Assembly: GCF_000204055.1 (NCBI RefSeq)
Contig: NW_006768818.1
Span: forward strand, 457,526 to 521,525
Reading direction: 5' to 3'
Length of the DNA stretch: 64,000 nucleotides
From: Melampsora larici-populina 98AG31
Taxonomy: Eukaryota > Basidiomycota > Pucciniomycetes > Pucciniales > Melampsoraceae
Shown here in pieces: positions 11,070 to 22,787 of this stretch. Under the pieces are notes generated by a model. That model was not told where the DNA came from and made no database searches. It saw only the letters and a list, made by a program, of their open reading frames with translations. The translations under genes and the position numbers were made by a program. Each line of letters starts with the position of its first letter. Position 1 is the stretch's first letter.

Positions 11070-11798
11070 TCAACGATATCGGTGACTAGAAGAAGGGTAG
11101 TTGGAGGGAGGAGGGCGTCTGTGAGAAAAGGAAGTTTGATGATGTGAAGCATGATTTCCTAGCATATTTTCTTCCTCATCAGAATCTACATAAGCATTAT
11201 AATCAATCGCAGCCCTTCCATATCTTTGATTTCCAGAAGCCTCTTCCCGATATCTTGATTGAAGTGATGATTGAAGATTTCGAGTGATGGTCTGAGGTTG
11301 TCTTCTTGAAGGAGTTTGATCAACGTGATGGTGGTGAGTAGGACGGTAACCATTCTCGAATAAAACTGCATCACGACGTCGAGGAGGAGGAAGAGCATTC
11401 TCCAACAAGACTCCATCGCGTCTTCGGGATCGACGACAGAATGATTGATCAGACTCTATGGAAGTGGATTGAGAAGTGACAGGGACTGTATAATAAGCAA
11501 TATTCTGATGAGCAGTAGCGGAAGGAATAGCATAGTAATCATCATAGAAAGCATTTTGACGAGGACGGTTGAATTGGGATGGTTGTAATGGAGAACGTGA
11601 TACCTCTAAATCTTCTTCGTTGTAAGCAATACCACGGCAGGCAAAGGACTCACCCGAGTTAGAAGAGCGAGGTTGATGAGAGCGCCATTGAGAAGGAGGA
11701 TGTTCGTAGAGACCGCGACAAGCGAAAGAAGAATCAGAGTCTCTAGAGGGGGAAGGACGATCACGACGGAAGAAATTGAAACGGTTGTTACTACTCAT
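11070..11798 (-). CDS. Low-complexity protein with repeated FACRG motif
   Basis: A single-exon frame of 242 residues starts at the ATG 11798; the frame remains open further upstream but only from a TTG. The protein is rich in Ser, Arg, Pro, His and Tyr. It contains two imperfect repeats: SSFACRGLYEH (about residue 23) and ESFACRGIAYN (about 50), with a third partial SFCRRSRRR, and a pair DGVLLENALPPPRRR / DAVLFENGYRP (about 120-140). A run of His follows, then an acidic DSDEEEN segment. There is no signal peptide or membrane segment. I do not recognise a family; a disordered, possibly RNA- or phospho-regulated protein would fit. A TATA box (11931-11937) supports real transcription. Confidence 0.55.
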   Translation of the reverse strand: MSSNNRFNFFRRDRPSPSRDSDSSFACRGLYEHPPSQWRSHQPRSSNSGESFACRGIAYNEEDLEVSRSPLQPSQFNRPRQNAFYDDYYAIPSATAHQNIAYYTVPVTSQSTSIESDQSFCRRSRRRDGVLLENALPPPRRRDAVLFENGYRPTHHHHVDQTPSRRQPQTITRNLQSSLQSRYREEASGNQRYGRAAIDYNAYVDSDEEENMLGNHASHHQTSFSHRRPPPSNYPSSSHRYR

Positions 11799-11930
11799 AG
11801 TGGTATAGACAGAAGGTTCAAATGAAAGGGGAAATGGAAAGGGGGAATGTGGAAATCGGTTGGTCGAGTGTGATGGAAGACGTGGTTGAGGTTGGAAAGA
11901 GAGAACTCTTGGTCTCAAGGTTGAACCAAA

Positions 11931-11937
11931 TTTTATA
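11931..11937 (-). promoter_or_regulatory. TATA box candidate for the FACRG protein
   Basis: On the minus strand TATAAAA stands 133 bases upstream of the ATG at 11798, a plausible position for a short 5' leader. Confidence 0.45.
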
Positions 11938-12179
11938 CAGAGAGGACCAGATCAGCACTTCCTCAGTACAAAGATCTTGATGAAGCGTACATTTTGATCG
12001 TATGTCTTAAAATGCCTATAGGCGTATATAAATGCTTTAAAAAAGAAGTGTATAACAATCTTTTATGCTCAACATTATTCAGTAAGATGCTGCGGGCAGT
12101 GTTGTATTTTTTACTTCGTACTGATTTCTCATCGTCTATTTGATCGAATACGCGACAAAAAGTAAACAAATGCCTTTGA

Positions 12180-14870
12180 ACTTTAATGCTTTAGCTGATG
12201 ATTATATCTCGTCAATAGAGAAATATCTTCAGCAGTAAAATGCTCAGATGTTCTTAAGACATTATTTTGATTGTTTACAGACTTTTTTGTTGGATCACGC
12301 TCATCCGCCTTCCCAGTATTTTTCGCGGACACCGCTTCGCTGGGATACCTCAAGATTTTTCAGCATCTTTCAGTCAATATACCAGTGGTCAGTCCTTTAT
12401 GTCACAACTTTTCAAGAAGACGCGTTTCTATGTATGTATTTAGTGGGGTCTGAAGACTTTATGCTTCATCTCATCTTTTCAATAATCGTGATGAAGTTCT
12501 TTTCCCAATGTTATTTATTCGCTTGTCACTTTTATTTGACCTCTATGATCACTTCTTACCCAAGGAAGCCATGTCATTAGGATATATACGAGTTGGATGG
12601 ACCTTCATTCCTTCACGCCAAGTTAGTCTGTTACAATATGTTGTGATCACAACTGAAGTTGTCCAATGACATATGTGTGATATGTATACCCGCTCCACAA
12701 CCTATGGGGTTCGTGAAGCGGATGAAAATTCACATTCGAATTGCGCCGGCGTGCGGTCTCTATACGATCATCCACTCTCAAAACCGACATATCTCAATAC
12801 GACTGTCCCATTTTCGCGTGATATACGAGCACTAAATTTGATCATCTCAATCTGTATCGAAGTAGCCCGCTCAATTCATTTATTTTATCAGGGAGTCCTT
12901 CCATAGGATCCCTGGAATAGGAATGTCGAATTCCGCACCCTCAATGGTTGTGAAGCATATAAATACTGATTGGGGGTCTTTGTCCGCCTTGTAATCATTC
13001 AAATTCCTTCTGTGTCAGGAGAGATTTCCCAAAGTTGATGTGATTGCTGGAATGCGCGCAATAGATACCGCTGAGTTACACCTTCAATATATTAAAGGAG
13101 TGTATCATATATCACAGTATTGATATTTCTACGTTCTTGTACTCTTGACACTCAAGTCTTTCAATCAACATATCTTGACCTAGCGCTTTGTGAACATGTA
13201 CATCAACATGTTATTTGAATTTGTGACTTCGTCTTTTGTTATTTGACTCGAACATCTCTGATATCTCTAATATCTCATCAGATTGATATCATTTTCAACG
13301 GGTTCTCAATCAAAGTAGATTCGATTCAAGGCGTATCTGTTCCAAAATTACCAGAATTTCAGAGCCTCGATGTGAATATTGATGACTTTTATTCAAAAAT
13401 TGCTGCATATCTTGCAAACCGACGTACAATCTGATCTGCATTCATCCAAAGCCATATGGCGTGTCATAGGCCACAATTGATGTACATCAAAAGGTCGTGA
13501 ATCCGTAAATTTTGTTGTTCAGCGAGGATGAAGGTCGTATTGTCAACAACTTCGGGTTCGTTATATTTCAGTTGGCCATCTAATTCAACGCCGTGACGAT
13601 TTCCCTCTTTCGAATGTTTAATCGCAAGGAAATGCCTGGGATCCTGATAAAAATCGATACAGGTCACATTTGTTTCTCGATCACCATCATCTTGGAGCTC
13701 AAAACTGAACATCGATCACTTCGACTGTGTGCAGAATCGATGCATATCTCCCAAAACGAGATCCATTTCTATGTGTTTGACGCTCCAGAACGCTTCGCAT
13801 GCGATAGGATACAAGAAATACTATGTATATATCTCCAAGTTTTCGGTCGTACGTATTTGATCTTTGATCAATGTGAAGCCGAATCAGTTACCCTTGTCCA
13901 GTAGCGCATTGCGATGTAGTGTTCGGCAGCTGGTTTGGAATTATAAAAACTTGAAAGAAAACAAAGCGACTCATGATCAATTGAGAATCGAGATGGATTC
14001 GAAATATGAAAGTCACAAATTGAATTTGTACAAAGTTTTTAGAGGTTAAAAGCCCCGATCGACCCGTGTCCGATGAGAAAAATCAACCGAGGTTTTCCAA
14101 ACTTCCAGAAAGGGTCAACATCGAATCACGATCAACAGAATCGAAGGTCCAAGGATACAAAGAGCGCACACAGCTCAAGAAGTTAACAAGTCAACAGACT
14201 CCATACCAAAGCTCAGAGCTAGAAATATATCTCGGCTGTGGAATATTAAGGAATCGTACTCGAAGGCTTCAACTTCAGGGTCAGGACTCGAGAAAACAAA
14301 GAAGACAAGGAAGACAAAGAATGAGTAAAGCATCATCTACTTCGTCATTGCAGCTTAGCATTCTTGATGTTTGAGAGACCTGAGTTCCCAAGTAGAACAA
14401 TATGAGTCACCGGCCAGGTGTGAATACATTGCGATTTTATTCATATCACGGCTGACATTCTAGACCTCCAATGAACATTGATAACTTTGACTTCCTAAAA
14501 CAATGCTATTTATCTTGCAAAACGGTGTGTCTATTCATGTTGGCGTTGCGCTAGACCCTATGGCTTGTCATACGCTACAAGTGATGCACTATAAACTATT
14601 GCAACGTTTCTGACTAGTCCTGATAATTGATCTTTAATCAATGTCAAACCAAACCACACCCGGAGAAAGCTAGCCAGGAAGTGCAGTGCCATGTACAGTA
14701 GCCTACATGAGATGAGTCTGCTGTTGGCTTCCACAAGTTTCAAAAGAAAGGAAATGTGAGCATCCACTGATCTTGGTGATTTGAAATATAAAGGTCACGG
14801 GTTGAATCTAATTTCTGAACTCAAAGCCCCAAATTCAATCCGACTGTGCCCAAGGAGATTGTCAGGTGTA
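12180..14870. other. Decayed sequence containing a diverged duplication
   Basis: No intact gene is resolved. The block at about 13360-14065 and the block at about 14450-14850 share a series of collinear words: AT-GATAACTTT, ATATCTTGCAAA-C, ATGGC-TGTCATA-GC, TTGATCTTT-ATCAATGT, GATTTGAAATATAAAG-like and AAAGCCCC-GA. They look like two old copies in direct orientation with deletions. Frames within the first copy (13243-13434 +, 13464-13712 -, 13864-14049 +) have protein-like composition but are not preserved in the second, so they are probably relics. The base composition is higher in CpG than the neighbouring spacers. Confidence 0.45.
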
Positions 14871-16636
14871 CTTTCTTGCTAAGGATCCCAACAAAACAAT
14901 TGGTGAACATGAATCACCAATAGATCACACACCTGACAGTGTCACTGATGTTCTTAAATCATATTGAATGAAAGACTCAAAAATAAGTGGTCACCATACC
15001 GAAAAGAAAAAAAAGGTAAACAGTAAAGGAAAACAAAAGTCATAGAATCTTTAAAGAATCTAAAGAGAAAAAATACTGTGGGTTTTGACTAGATGGCCAT
15101 GCTGTTATGGTGTATTAGTACCTAAATTTTTAACTTGTTTTGGTAGTGCCTTATGCAATTCAGCAACTTTAGCACTTTGAAAAAAGATCCCAACAAAGCC
15201 CAACAGTACAATTTCCACTCTCATGATTAAACACCCCCCGAATTGGGATATTTTTCACTTTTTTTTGGAATAGTTCATTATTGTTATATTAATGCCCATT
15301 AATTATTGCAAAAAAATACATTATTCCATTTGGGAGAGTGTTTAATCCTGGTAGTGTTGCAACCTGCATAATTCCCTTCATACACTCTTAGCAATTCAAT
15401 AGCTACTACCAATGAATGATCTGTTGAGCAATCTTTCCATTCCATAAGGGAGAAATCAATGGGTGCACAAGATGAAAGTCTTCAAGTCAGATCCCAGAAC
15501 TTCTGAACAAAGCACCACAGCGTGTATAAGAAATTAAATGACACAAAAGCAAGCATCACAGTTAGAGTTCATGAGAGGCAATTGAATTTGTAGGATATCA
15601 AAAACTTATCTTTGTTGGAAAGAAGCACATAATCAAAAAAAAGGTAGACATATCTTTTTTCTCAAAGAATGGAGGTGGCCCTCTATGCTAAAACTGAATT
15701 CTAAACAAAATTACAGGTGTACATAGGTTTGATGTGAGTTGAGAAGGACTGGAGAGTAAATCAAAAAAAGTTTGCCCTGTACTCATTTTCCTAATTTGGA
15801 GTGATTTTGGTTGTTTATCAATCCATATCCTCTCATATTCCCTTCAAGAGAAAATCAAGTGAAATTAATCATCAATTCAAAGATTAGAAAAATGGAGACA
15901 GATGAATTGGAGAAATTTCACTGACTTGTAAAGATCTGAAAACCTCCCAGCTAGAGATATCCCAGCAGAAAAATTGACTGAGATGTGATTACATAGGCTC
16001 ATGTCAAAAAATGTAGGACCAGTGCGCCCACGTTCTACCAAGACTTTCTCAACTTACGATCCACCAGAGTGACCTGACAGTGAAAATGTTTTTGGCCTTT
16101 ATTTTACTTCTCACATCTTATATCAAGTTCAAAGAAATCATTTTTAAGTTTCAAGTCAATTTTTTTTCCAGTCAAATCTTGTCAAGGAAATATTTCATTG
16201 ATCCAAACAAAATAAATAGTTGATCTCTTGATTATAAATAGGGTTTTCAGGAATTATCTATCAAATGAGTTCAGTTCTATAAATTCAAAAATGTGTTTTC
16301 AAATATGAATCGGATCAATGAAAATGAATGAGTTTGATGTTGTTACAATCTTCAATTCTTTTTAAAGATCTAATCAAACTTAGCTTGACAACTTGATGAT
16401 GAATTGCTTGATGTTAATTGCCAGAAAATTGTTTTATTTTGTGGTTCTGGTAAATAAAAGTATCATTCTAGTTCAGAGTTTCATTGTGTGATTTTCAGAT
16501 CCACTCTCCTAAGATTCAAATATTATTCTGGATATAATAATACTTCCAATTTTGTTATCTAGATATGTAGACATCCAACATGATTTTGTAAGACTGATAA
16601 AGTTGAATGGTTCTTTGAAAATGGTGTGATGGAACA
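14870..16636. other. AT-rich spacer
   Basis: Holds one MITE (15230-15342) and otherwise no gene that I can support. Confidence 0.5.
15230..15342. mobile_element. Small MITE, 113 bp, TA target duplication
   Basis: The outer words GATTAAACAC (left) and GTGTTTAATC (right) form an inverted repeat that continues as CCCCCAATTGGGATA-like sequence, about 26 bases per arm. Taking TA (15228-15229 and 15343-15344) as the duplicated target leaves a 113-bp element. It is noncoding and AT-rich inside. Confidence 0.65.
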
Positions 16637-17230
16637 GGACCCTGGAAAGCCCCTATATACCCGCCTAATTGGGTATGTAGGAATTGGCCTTTTTGGGTAA
16701 AAATGGTCCTTATGTTCTGTGTAGGAATTCTAAAAATTTGAAAAAAAAAGTCACACAGGAGCCTTATTTTGTATGTAGGAATATGTCAAAAAGTGTGGAA
16801 AAAAAAATTAGGTTTCTTACACATTAGGTAGGAAAGAGGGTTCTCAGGGCCACCAGGCTACCCACTTCAATACATAAGGTGAGTAGCAATGATCATCGAG
16901 TCACAATGAAACCCGATGTTATTGTGTATAGATACCAATCATGATAGTATTGAGTTCGAAGCTCAGGTAAGACAATTTTTTGCACATTTTTATGTAAAAG
17001 GGTGTGGAAAAATGTCATATTATGACAGTTGATGGTCATTGAAATCGAGATGTCTGACAGTCTGGCATGGGTCAGCAAGAAGGTTGTTTCAACCAGTTTC
17101 AACCGAGTCCAAACATTTGAAATGGCCTGAAAGTTGCTGAAACAGCTTGATTCTGCTCGATCACAACATTTTTTTTGTTTGATCTTGATAGTTTTCGTTG
17201 ATATTAGACACAATTACTATATCTCGCGTA

Positions 17231-18003
17231 GCAAAAGGAAAAGGTAATGAACGAAAGAAAAAAAACAACCACCAGGATCCTGTGGCTTCTGATCACGCCA
17301 ATGCAAATGGAGCCACCAAATTGGACCCTCGGACATGTAGTAAATTGGTAGCCATCATGCTGAAAAACTCTGAGCAGATGGACAAGGCTCTGGATCGCTT
17401 ACATCAATGGAACATTCATGTAAAGCTTGACCTCAATTGGATTGCAAAAAATACATCAACAACTCTCGACATCGCAACACAAACACTTTATACAAGTGGC
17501 AATGTATCAGAAGACAATCCACTTGAAGTAAACAAGTTTGTTGTGGTTATAAAAAACAATGTATGTCATCCCCTGTTTCAAATATGAAGCTGCCGACTCT
17601 GATCATTTAATGTACTCTTGATTCGTTTTAGATGCTTTTTTTGGGTAAGATCTGTGCTCTCTACATTTACCAGAATGGTAAGCACGAGTGGATCACCAAA
17701 TCGTCCACTCGATCTAAGCTCTCATATGCATCTACCCAGCTTTACATGTATAAAGGGAATCCTGGAGCGTGTAGTTTTGAAGAAAACTTTCCAAATCGCC
17801 TCATATTCTCGCATCTTGATATAGCAGATATTCACTATGTGTTTCCCCCCACCTCATCAATGAATATTACTGAACCCAAGGCTAACACCATATGGATTCC
17901 TCAAGCTTATCGTGCTATGTTAAAGGCTATGAGCCAGAAACAGTACATCAAGGCAATTCTCGAACAACTTGCTGTTGAACACGCTAAAGCTAGAAAAAAA
18001 TAA
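17231..18003 (+). CDS. Gene of unknown function inside a TIR element
   Basis: Two exons are clear. One frame ends at 17560 (donor GTATGT); the second runs 17632-18003 (acceptor TTTTAG, phase 0). The frame opens at 17198 from a TTG, so the true start is probably in an upstream exon that I could not place, or at the ATG near 17357. The visible protein is about 230 residues. It has a basic N-terminal stretch (GKGNERKKK), an amphipathic helical part (NSEQMDKALDRLHQWN), a hydrophobic/aromatic core (FLGKICALYIYQNGKHEW) and a Lys/Ala-rich C-terminus. No known domain is recognised. Lying between the TIRs, it is either a captured host gene or an accessory gene of the transposon. Confidence 0.5.
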
Positions 18004-18258
18004 GCTATACTTGAATTGTAATATCTAACTTGGTTTTTATTTCTCTCCACCTTATCTAGAGATTTGATTTTGTGTTATTTCTTCAAGTTGTTTCGCTTCA
18101 TCTCTCCCAAATTCAAAAAAATACCAGTCTCTTTAGTCCCTTTTCTGAAACGTTTGACTGCTCTTTTTCTACTTCTTGATATTGAATTCTCAGACCCTGA
18201 TCTCCCTCATGTGTAGAGATTCACTTTGATGTTTTTACCTGTTACAGCAGTGGACCGA

Positions 18259-18317
18259 CTGCAGTGGCTGGCCAGGAACTGGAAACACAGTCCCTCCAGT
18301 GGCTGGCCAGGAATTGA
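18259..18317. repeat. Two direct copies of a 19-base unit
   Basis: CAGTGGCTGGCCAGGAA occurs twice, at about 18260 and 18297, followed by CTGG and TTGA. It lies between the gene and the right TIR of the element and may be a subterminal repeat. Confidence 0.5.
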
Positions 18318-18794
18318 ATTACTCGTTTTTTTTAAAACTCAACTACATAACACTACATAGCTATACTACTCACTAGTCTATTTCTCTCTCAACAACTTCA
18401 ACTCTTGTGATTCTTCTACCAAATTCCCAAAAAAATATACAAGTTTTTCCGGAAAAAAAATCAAGATGTCTAATTGCTCTGAAACGCCCAAAAACACAGA
18501 TTTTGAGGGTCCTTATGCAGATGGAAGGAATATTGGGACCTTTCTCCGAAAAAAAAAATGGTCCTTTGTCAACAGGTAGGAATCCGAGTTTTTTTTGTGA
18601 AAACCGGCGAAATTTGTGTAGGTAGGAGGGGAAAATTTCGGGATTTCCATTAGGAGGGTATATCGGGGCTTTCCAGGGTCCTGATGGAACTGAGTCTGGA
18701 TTAATGTGAGGCCCGGTTTGAGTAGAAGTATGTATGCTTATAACAGATTCAATCGAAAGTGGTATGTATTCGAGTCTCCTCTGACGCACTTCAC

Positions 18795-18875
18795 TCAAAC
18801 TCAAACTCAAACTCATCCTCAAGACTGCGAACTTCATTTTCATCCAAATCCATCTCATCAACTCAACTTCAACTT
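18795..18875. repeat. CAAACT / CAACTT simple repeats in the GGA promoter
   Basis: Hexamer-like runs (ACTCAAACTCAAACTCAAACTC and CAACTTCAACTTCAAC-type) precede the GGA start. They are probably part of its 5' leader. Confidence 0.5.
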
Positions 18876-18982
18876 CAACTCCGATATCGGTCCTCAACAC
18901 AACTCAATTCTCAAATTCTTCAGAACGACATATTATATTCAAGAACTCACCAAGCTTCAAATACTTAAACAAAACCGAAACC

Positions 18983-21544
18983 ATGTACGGTGCAGGTGTA
19001 CTTTTATCCGGAAATGAACCTCCACAAACCGTTCTAGAAAGCTATATTGGTATGTGTTCAAAAAGATCAGACGAGTGATGTGATGAATTGAAAATTGACT
19101 TTGATTTGGGTTTTTTATGAAATAGAACGTGCTTGTAGTCCAATGTTAAGTCAACCAAACATGTCCCTCAATTTAGAAATCGCGTAAGTTGATGACCAGA
19201 ATCTAAAATATCAATTCAAAACCCAAAAACCCAAAAACGAGAAAACCTACTATAAGAATGATAGTAGTGAAGATTGAGGTTTAACTGATCGAATCTTAAT
19301 TTGATTTTATACTTTTTCTTATTCTAGTGATATGGTGAATTTAAAGAAAGCTAATACACCTAGAGAAGCTGCAATCACGGTTTTACAACATGTTAATCGT
19401 CGGAATACGCATGTTTCAATGTTGGCTTTACACGTTAGTTTGATCTTTATCTTGACCTTTATAACTCAAGTTCAAGAAAGTTCATGATTGATAACACTGA
19501 GTTATATGAATTCTTCGTCTTCTTGGATTTAAATCAAACCATCATAAATCACAATACCTCATGAAACATATAATCTCTCTCAAAAATATCCAACTTCAAA
19601 TCAAAATCAGTTATTAGATATCTTAGTAAAAAATTGTGGATATCCATTCCATTTACAAATCTCAACCAAAGAATTCTTAAATGAATTAGTCAGAAGGTTT
19701 CCCGAAAAACCTCCCATCTTTCCACCTCCACCTATGCAAAAGATTTTAGAATTGATACATGAATGGAAAGTGACGATTTGTGTGACAAGTAAACATAAAG
19801 AAGATTTAGTTCATATTCGAGATATGCATAGGTTACTGACGTATAAAGGTTAGTTTTGCTTTCGGTTTGGGGGGTTTTGGAAACTTGATTCGTTAGTTTT
19901 TTGATTGGTGGATTTGATGATATACTTTTTGGGGTTTCAAAGGTTATAGGTTTCCAGATTTGGATAGACGAGCAGCACAAGTTTTAAACGAATCAGATGT
20001 ACAAAACCTCTTTCAATCTCTATCTTTACACTAAACCCATTGACTCATTCAGACTCTCTTTTGAATGTTTTTAAATCAGAGACTTAAATCAGCAGAAGAA
20101 CTAGAGGAAGAAGATCGCGCTGCTCAATCAGCGGTAAGTGTAATTTTCTTTTTTGAGTGAAAATCTTCGAAACCTATAGCCTGATCATATTCTCTAATGG
20201 GATAGAAACTCCAAGAATTGATTCGGAGAGGTACACCAAAAGATTTAGCAGCAGCACAGGAATTAATGAAAATCATGTCAGGAGCAGTAAGCGAAACAAA
20301 AAAAAAATCAATATACTCGAGTTTCATTGGAAAGATCTTGATTATGTTTCTTTTGCTTGATGATGGTGATGATGATCAGGAACCAGATAAACAACCAGAT
20401 TATGAAGCTCAAATGCAGAAAGAATTAGATCGAGTTCAATCTCGGATTCTATTACTTAATGAACTTTTAAATAATGCTCAACCAGGTGAAAGATTTGTAG
20501 ATGGTGATGCATTTGATGTAAGTGTTTTTTTTTGATTTTCGTTTTTGGTTTTTCAATTCTTCAAGTTTCAGATGATCATGATGGTTTAACTTTTGAACTT
20601 GATGTTTTTCATTTTTTTTTTGCTTTGATTGATTTAATAGCAAATTTCACAAAAATGTAAACAAGTTCAACCTAAATTACAAAAATGGATCAATGAAGCA
20701 GCTGAAAACCGACCTGAAATGATGGGTGAGTTTCAATCTATCAGATCTTTTTTCTTCTTGACTATTTCTTTTGGTTCCAAAGCAAGAAGAGACTGATTCG
20801 ATTTGTCAAAACAAAACCAAATCATCATATTTTGTTGGATAGACCGATTACTTTTGATCAACGATTTGACTAATAATGTACTTGATCGATATACATCGTT
20901 TAAGGCAGGTGATTTTACTGCAACAGCTGAAATCAATCCAGCGTAAGTTTATGTATTTTCGAATTTTAACAAGTTCAAAACCAATTAAACTGATGATGAT
21001 TAATTTTTTTTCGATGGTTAGATTTGCTGGTAAAGATACAGCAACTGCTAAATCTCAAGCAAAAGAAGTCAGCTTAATTGATTTTGATGAACCAGATCCG
21101 ACCCCAACAAGTGCTACTCCTGGTCACGATCCTAATGGATTAGATGGTCTGTTCGGTTCGATCTCAATCTCGACTCCTAATCCAACCCCAATTGCCGGTT
21201 CATCATCATCATCATCCACAACGACAACAACAATGAACCCTCCCAATCTCTTTTACGATCCGAATCCGTCTTTTAACACTTCTTCAAATCATTCATCTAC
21301 CACTCAAAACTCATTGATCAATCCTTCTTCAAACCTTGCGATGATGTCTGGTTCTTGGGGATCTAATCAAGTTTCATCTGATACACTACGGTCTACTGGA
21401 TCATCAGCTGGACCGATTACATTAGGAAACAATCAATCAACTAGTTTTGCTAGTCCTAATACATCAGTACCTTCCTCTAAGAATGGAAATAATAATGATA
21501 ATAATAAAAAAGATCCATTTGCAGATTTAGCTGGATTGTTTTGA
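18983..21544 (+). CDS. GGA1: GGA-type ARF-binding clathrin adaptor (VHS-GAT) without ear
   Basis: Eleven exons: 18983-19049, 19126-19183, 19328-19433, 19611-19848, 19943-19998, 20080-20133, 20206-20286, 20380-20517, 20641-20725, 20843-20942 and 21022-21544. They give 501 residues with all phases consistent. Residues about 20-165 form a VHS domain (CGYPFHLQISTKEFLNELVR, YKGYRFPDL); about 175-330 form the GAT domain that binds ARF-GTP (KLQELIRRGTPKDLAAAQEL, LLLINDL). SLIDFDEP afterwards looks like a clathrin box. The tail is Ser/Thr/Asn-rich and ends DPFADLAGLF. Family members sort cargo from the trans-Golgi to endosomes. Yeast and animal GGAs carry a C-terminal gamma-adaptin ear; none is visible here and the frame ends cleanly. 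Exon 1 codes a start typical of the family. Confidence 0.92.
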
Positions 21545-22099
21545 TTAGGATTGATGGATTCGATTGATTGATTGATGAGTGAGGAAAGAGTATGAAATCA
21601 TAGAATTGTATTGAACCTTTTAAATTAATCATCAAAACATCATCTTTTCTTTCTAGTTTATGATTTTTGATTCTGTTTGTTTGATTGTGTGATCTTTATT
21701 TTTATCATTTTGGGCTGGTGGGGGTTGAAAAGTGTGTTGTTTTGAATTAATGAAGAATGATTTTTTTTGATACAAAAACGACTATGATTACGACATGAGA
21801 TGAGATGAGATATGAAGGATAGAAAATAAATTTGGTACAAGGTTAGAAGATTGAACGCGATTTGTTGGTTTGATTGAAACGAAATGAATCTATGATTAGG
21901 TAAAAAAATGAGGAATGCCAAAGAAAAAGGTGTAAAGAAGTTGAGAAAAATTGAAAATTGCCCGACTTAGAATCAAATCAAAAACTTTCACTCATGAGTC
22001 CAAAATCAAGATTCCTTCAAATGAGTTTCTTTTCTTGTTTACAATTGAGTTCTTACAAAAAGATCGAAATTAAATAAATAGAAACCTGATTTTTTTTCT
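21545..22099. other. Convergent 3' spacer between GGA and the small membrane protein
   Basis: AT-rich 3' flanks of two converging genes. No other feature is seen. Confidence 0.5.
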
Positions 22100-22523
22100 C
22101 TACGATTCGATTGGTTTCTTCATTGATTTCTTTTCTTCATTTTCAGCATCTATGCAAAAGAAAAGACAAAAAATTCAGTAAGTATCCAATTTATCCATCA
22201 AAATCCAAAAATGATAGTAAATCAAACAATCCGTACCAATTCTATTACTTAATAAAAGTAAACCATAAGAAGCGAAAAATAATAAGATTAATAGAATCAT
22301 ATTTAAATTACAATCATTTGGATCTTGCCATAAATAAATTGGTGCATAACTACAACTGTAAAAGAAAGAAAAAAAATCGAAAATCGAAATCATTGATTTT
22401 ACAAATTTGATTTGTTTTATTTTTGAGATGATTAGTTTTTCTTTGTTTTGAGGTTGTTTGAGGAGGTCTTGATTTGCGATTTTGGACTTACATTCCATTA
22501 CTGTTATATCGAAAGTTACCCAT
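22100..22523 (-). CDS. 66-residue single-pass membrane protein in three exons
   Basis: Exons 22492-22523, 22237-22355 and 22100-22149 (minus strand) join in phases 2 and 1 to 67 codons including TAG. Signals are good: GTAAGT..TTACAG and GTACGG..GCATAG. The start is MGNFRYNSNG. Exon 2 supplies CSYAPIYLWQDPNDCN and one hydrophobic helix (MILLILLFFASYGLLLLS). Exon 3 gives a charged tail ending KKSMKKPIES. This is the build of a small ER- or mitochondrial-membrane protein with a tail-side helix; I do not recognise the family. Three independent splice pairs keeping one frame, and a good membrane helix, are the evidence that it is real. Confidence 0.6.
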
Positions 22524-22787
22524 CTTGACGTATTAAAAAAAATGCGATCAATCTTGTAGATGAATGAAAATGAAAGTAGACTTCGATGAAGTTTTCAAGA
22601 ACAAACATCACTGGTTCGAGTGATAAATATCAAATTCGGGTGACGGTACTTTTTTACGAGTCGAACAGACGGCCAGACACCGGGTTATTCTTAAGCCCGA
22701 GTCCGACTCTCAAATTTTTGTCATTGTACTTTCAAAATTCCAAGTGATCAAATTCCTCAACTTGATTTCCTTCAGATACAAATCTTA

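Larger units (their letters stand above)
16637..18684. mobile_element. 2.05-kb TIR element with 8-bp target duplication, gene-bearing
   Basis: The left end AGGACCCTGGAAAGCCCC (16637 on) and the right end, its reverse complement ending at 18684, continue imperfectly for about 40 bases (ATATACCC-CCTAAT). The 8 bases GATGGAAC occur immediately outside both ends (16629-16636 and 18685-18692), a clean target duplication. Subterminal copies of GTAGGAAT/GTAGGAAA occur at the left (four) and right (two). An 8-bp duplication is typical of hAT and of the fungal KDZ transposons. The element has no recognisable transposase but carries a spliced gene (about 17230-18003). Confidence 0.85.

Noticed and set aside
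12248..12580. 110-codon plus-strand frame with many aromatic residues
   Set aside because: Composition is that of out-of-frame sequence, and overlapping frames are equally open; no splice signals of quality.
18373..18900. 175-codon minus-strand frame
   Set aside because: It crosses the right TIR and target duplication of the 16637-18684 element and the GGA promoter, so it cannot be one ancestral gene.
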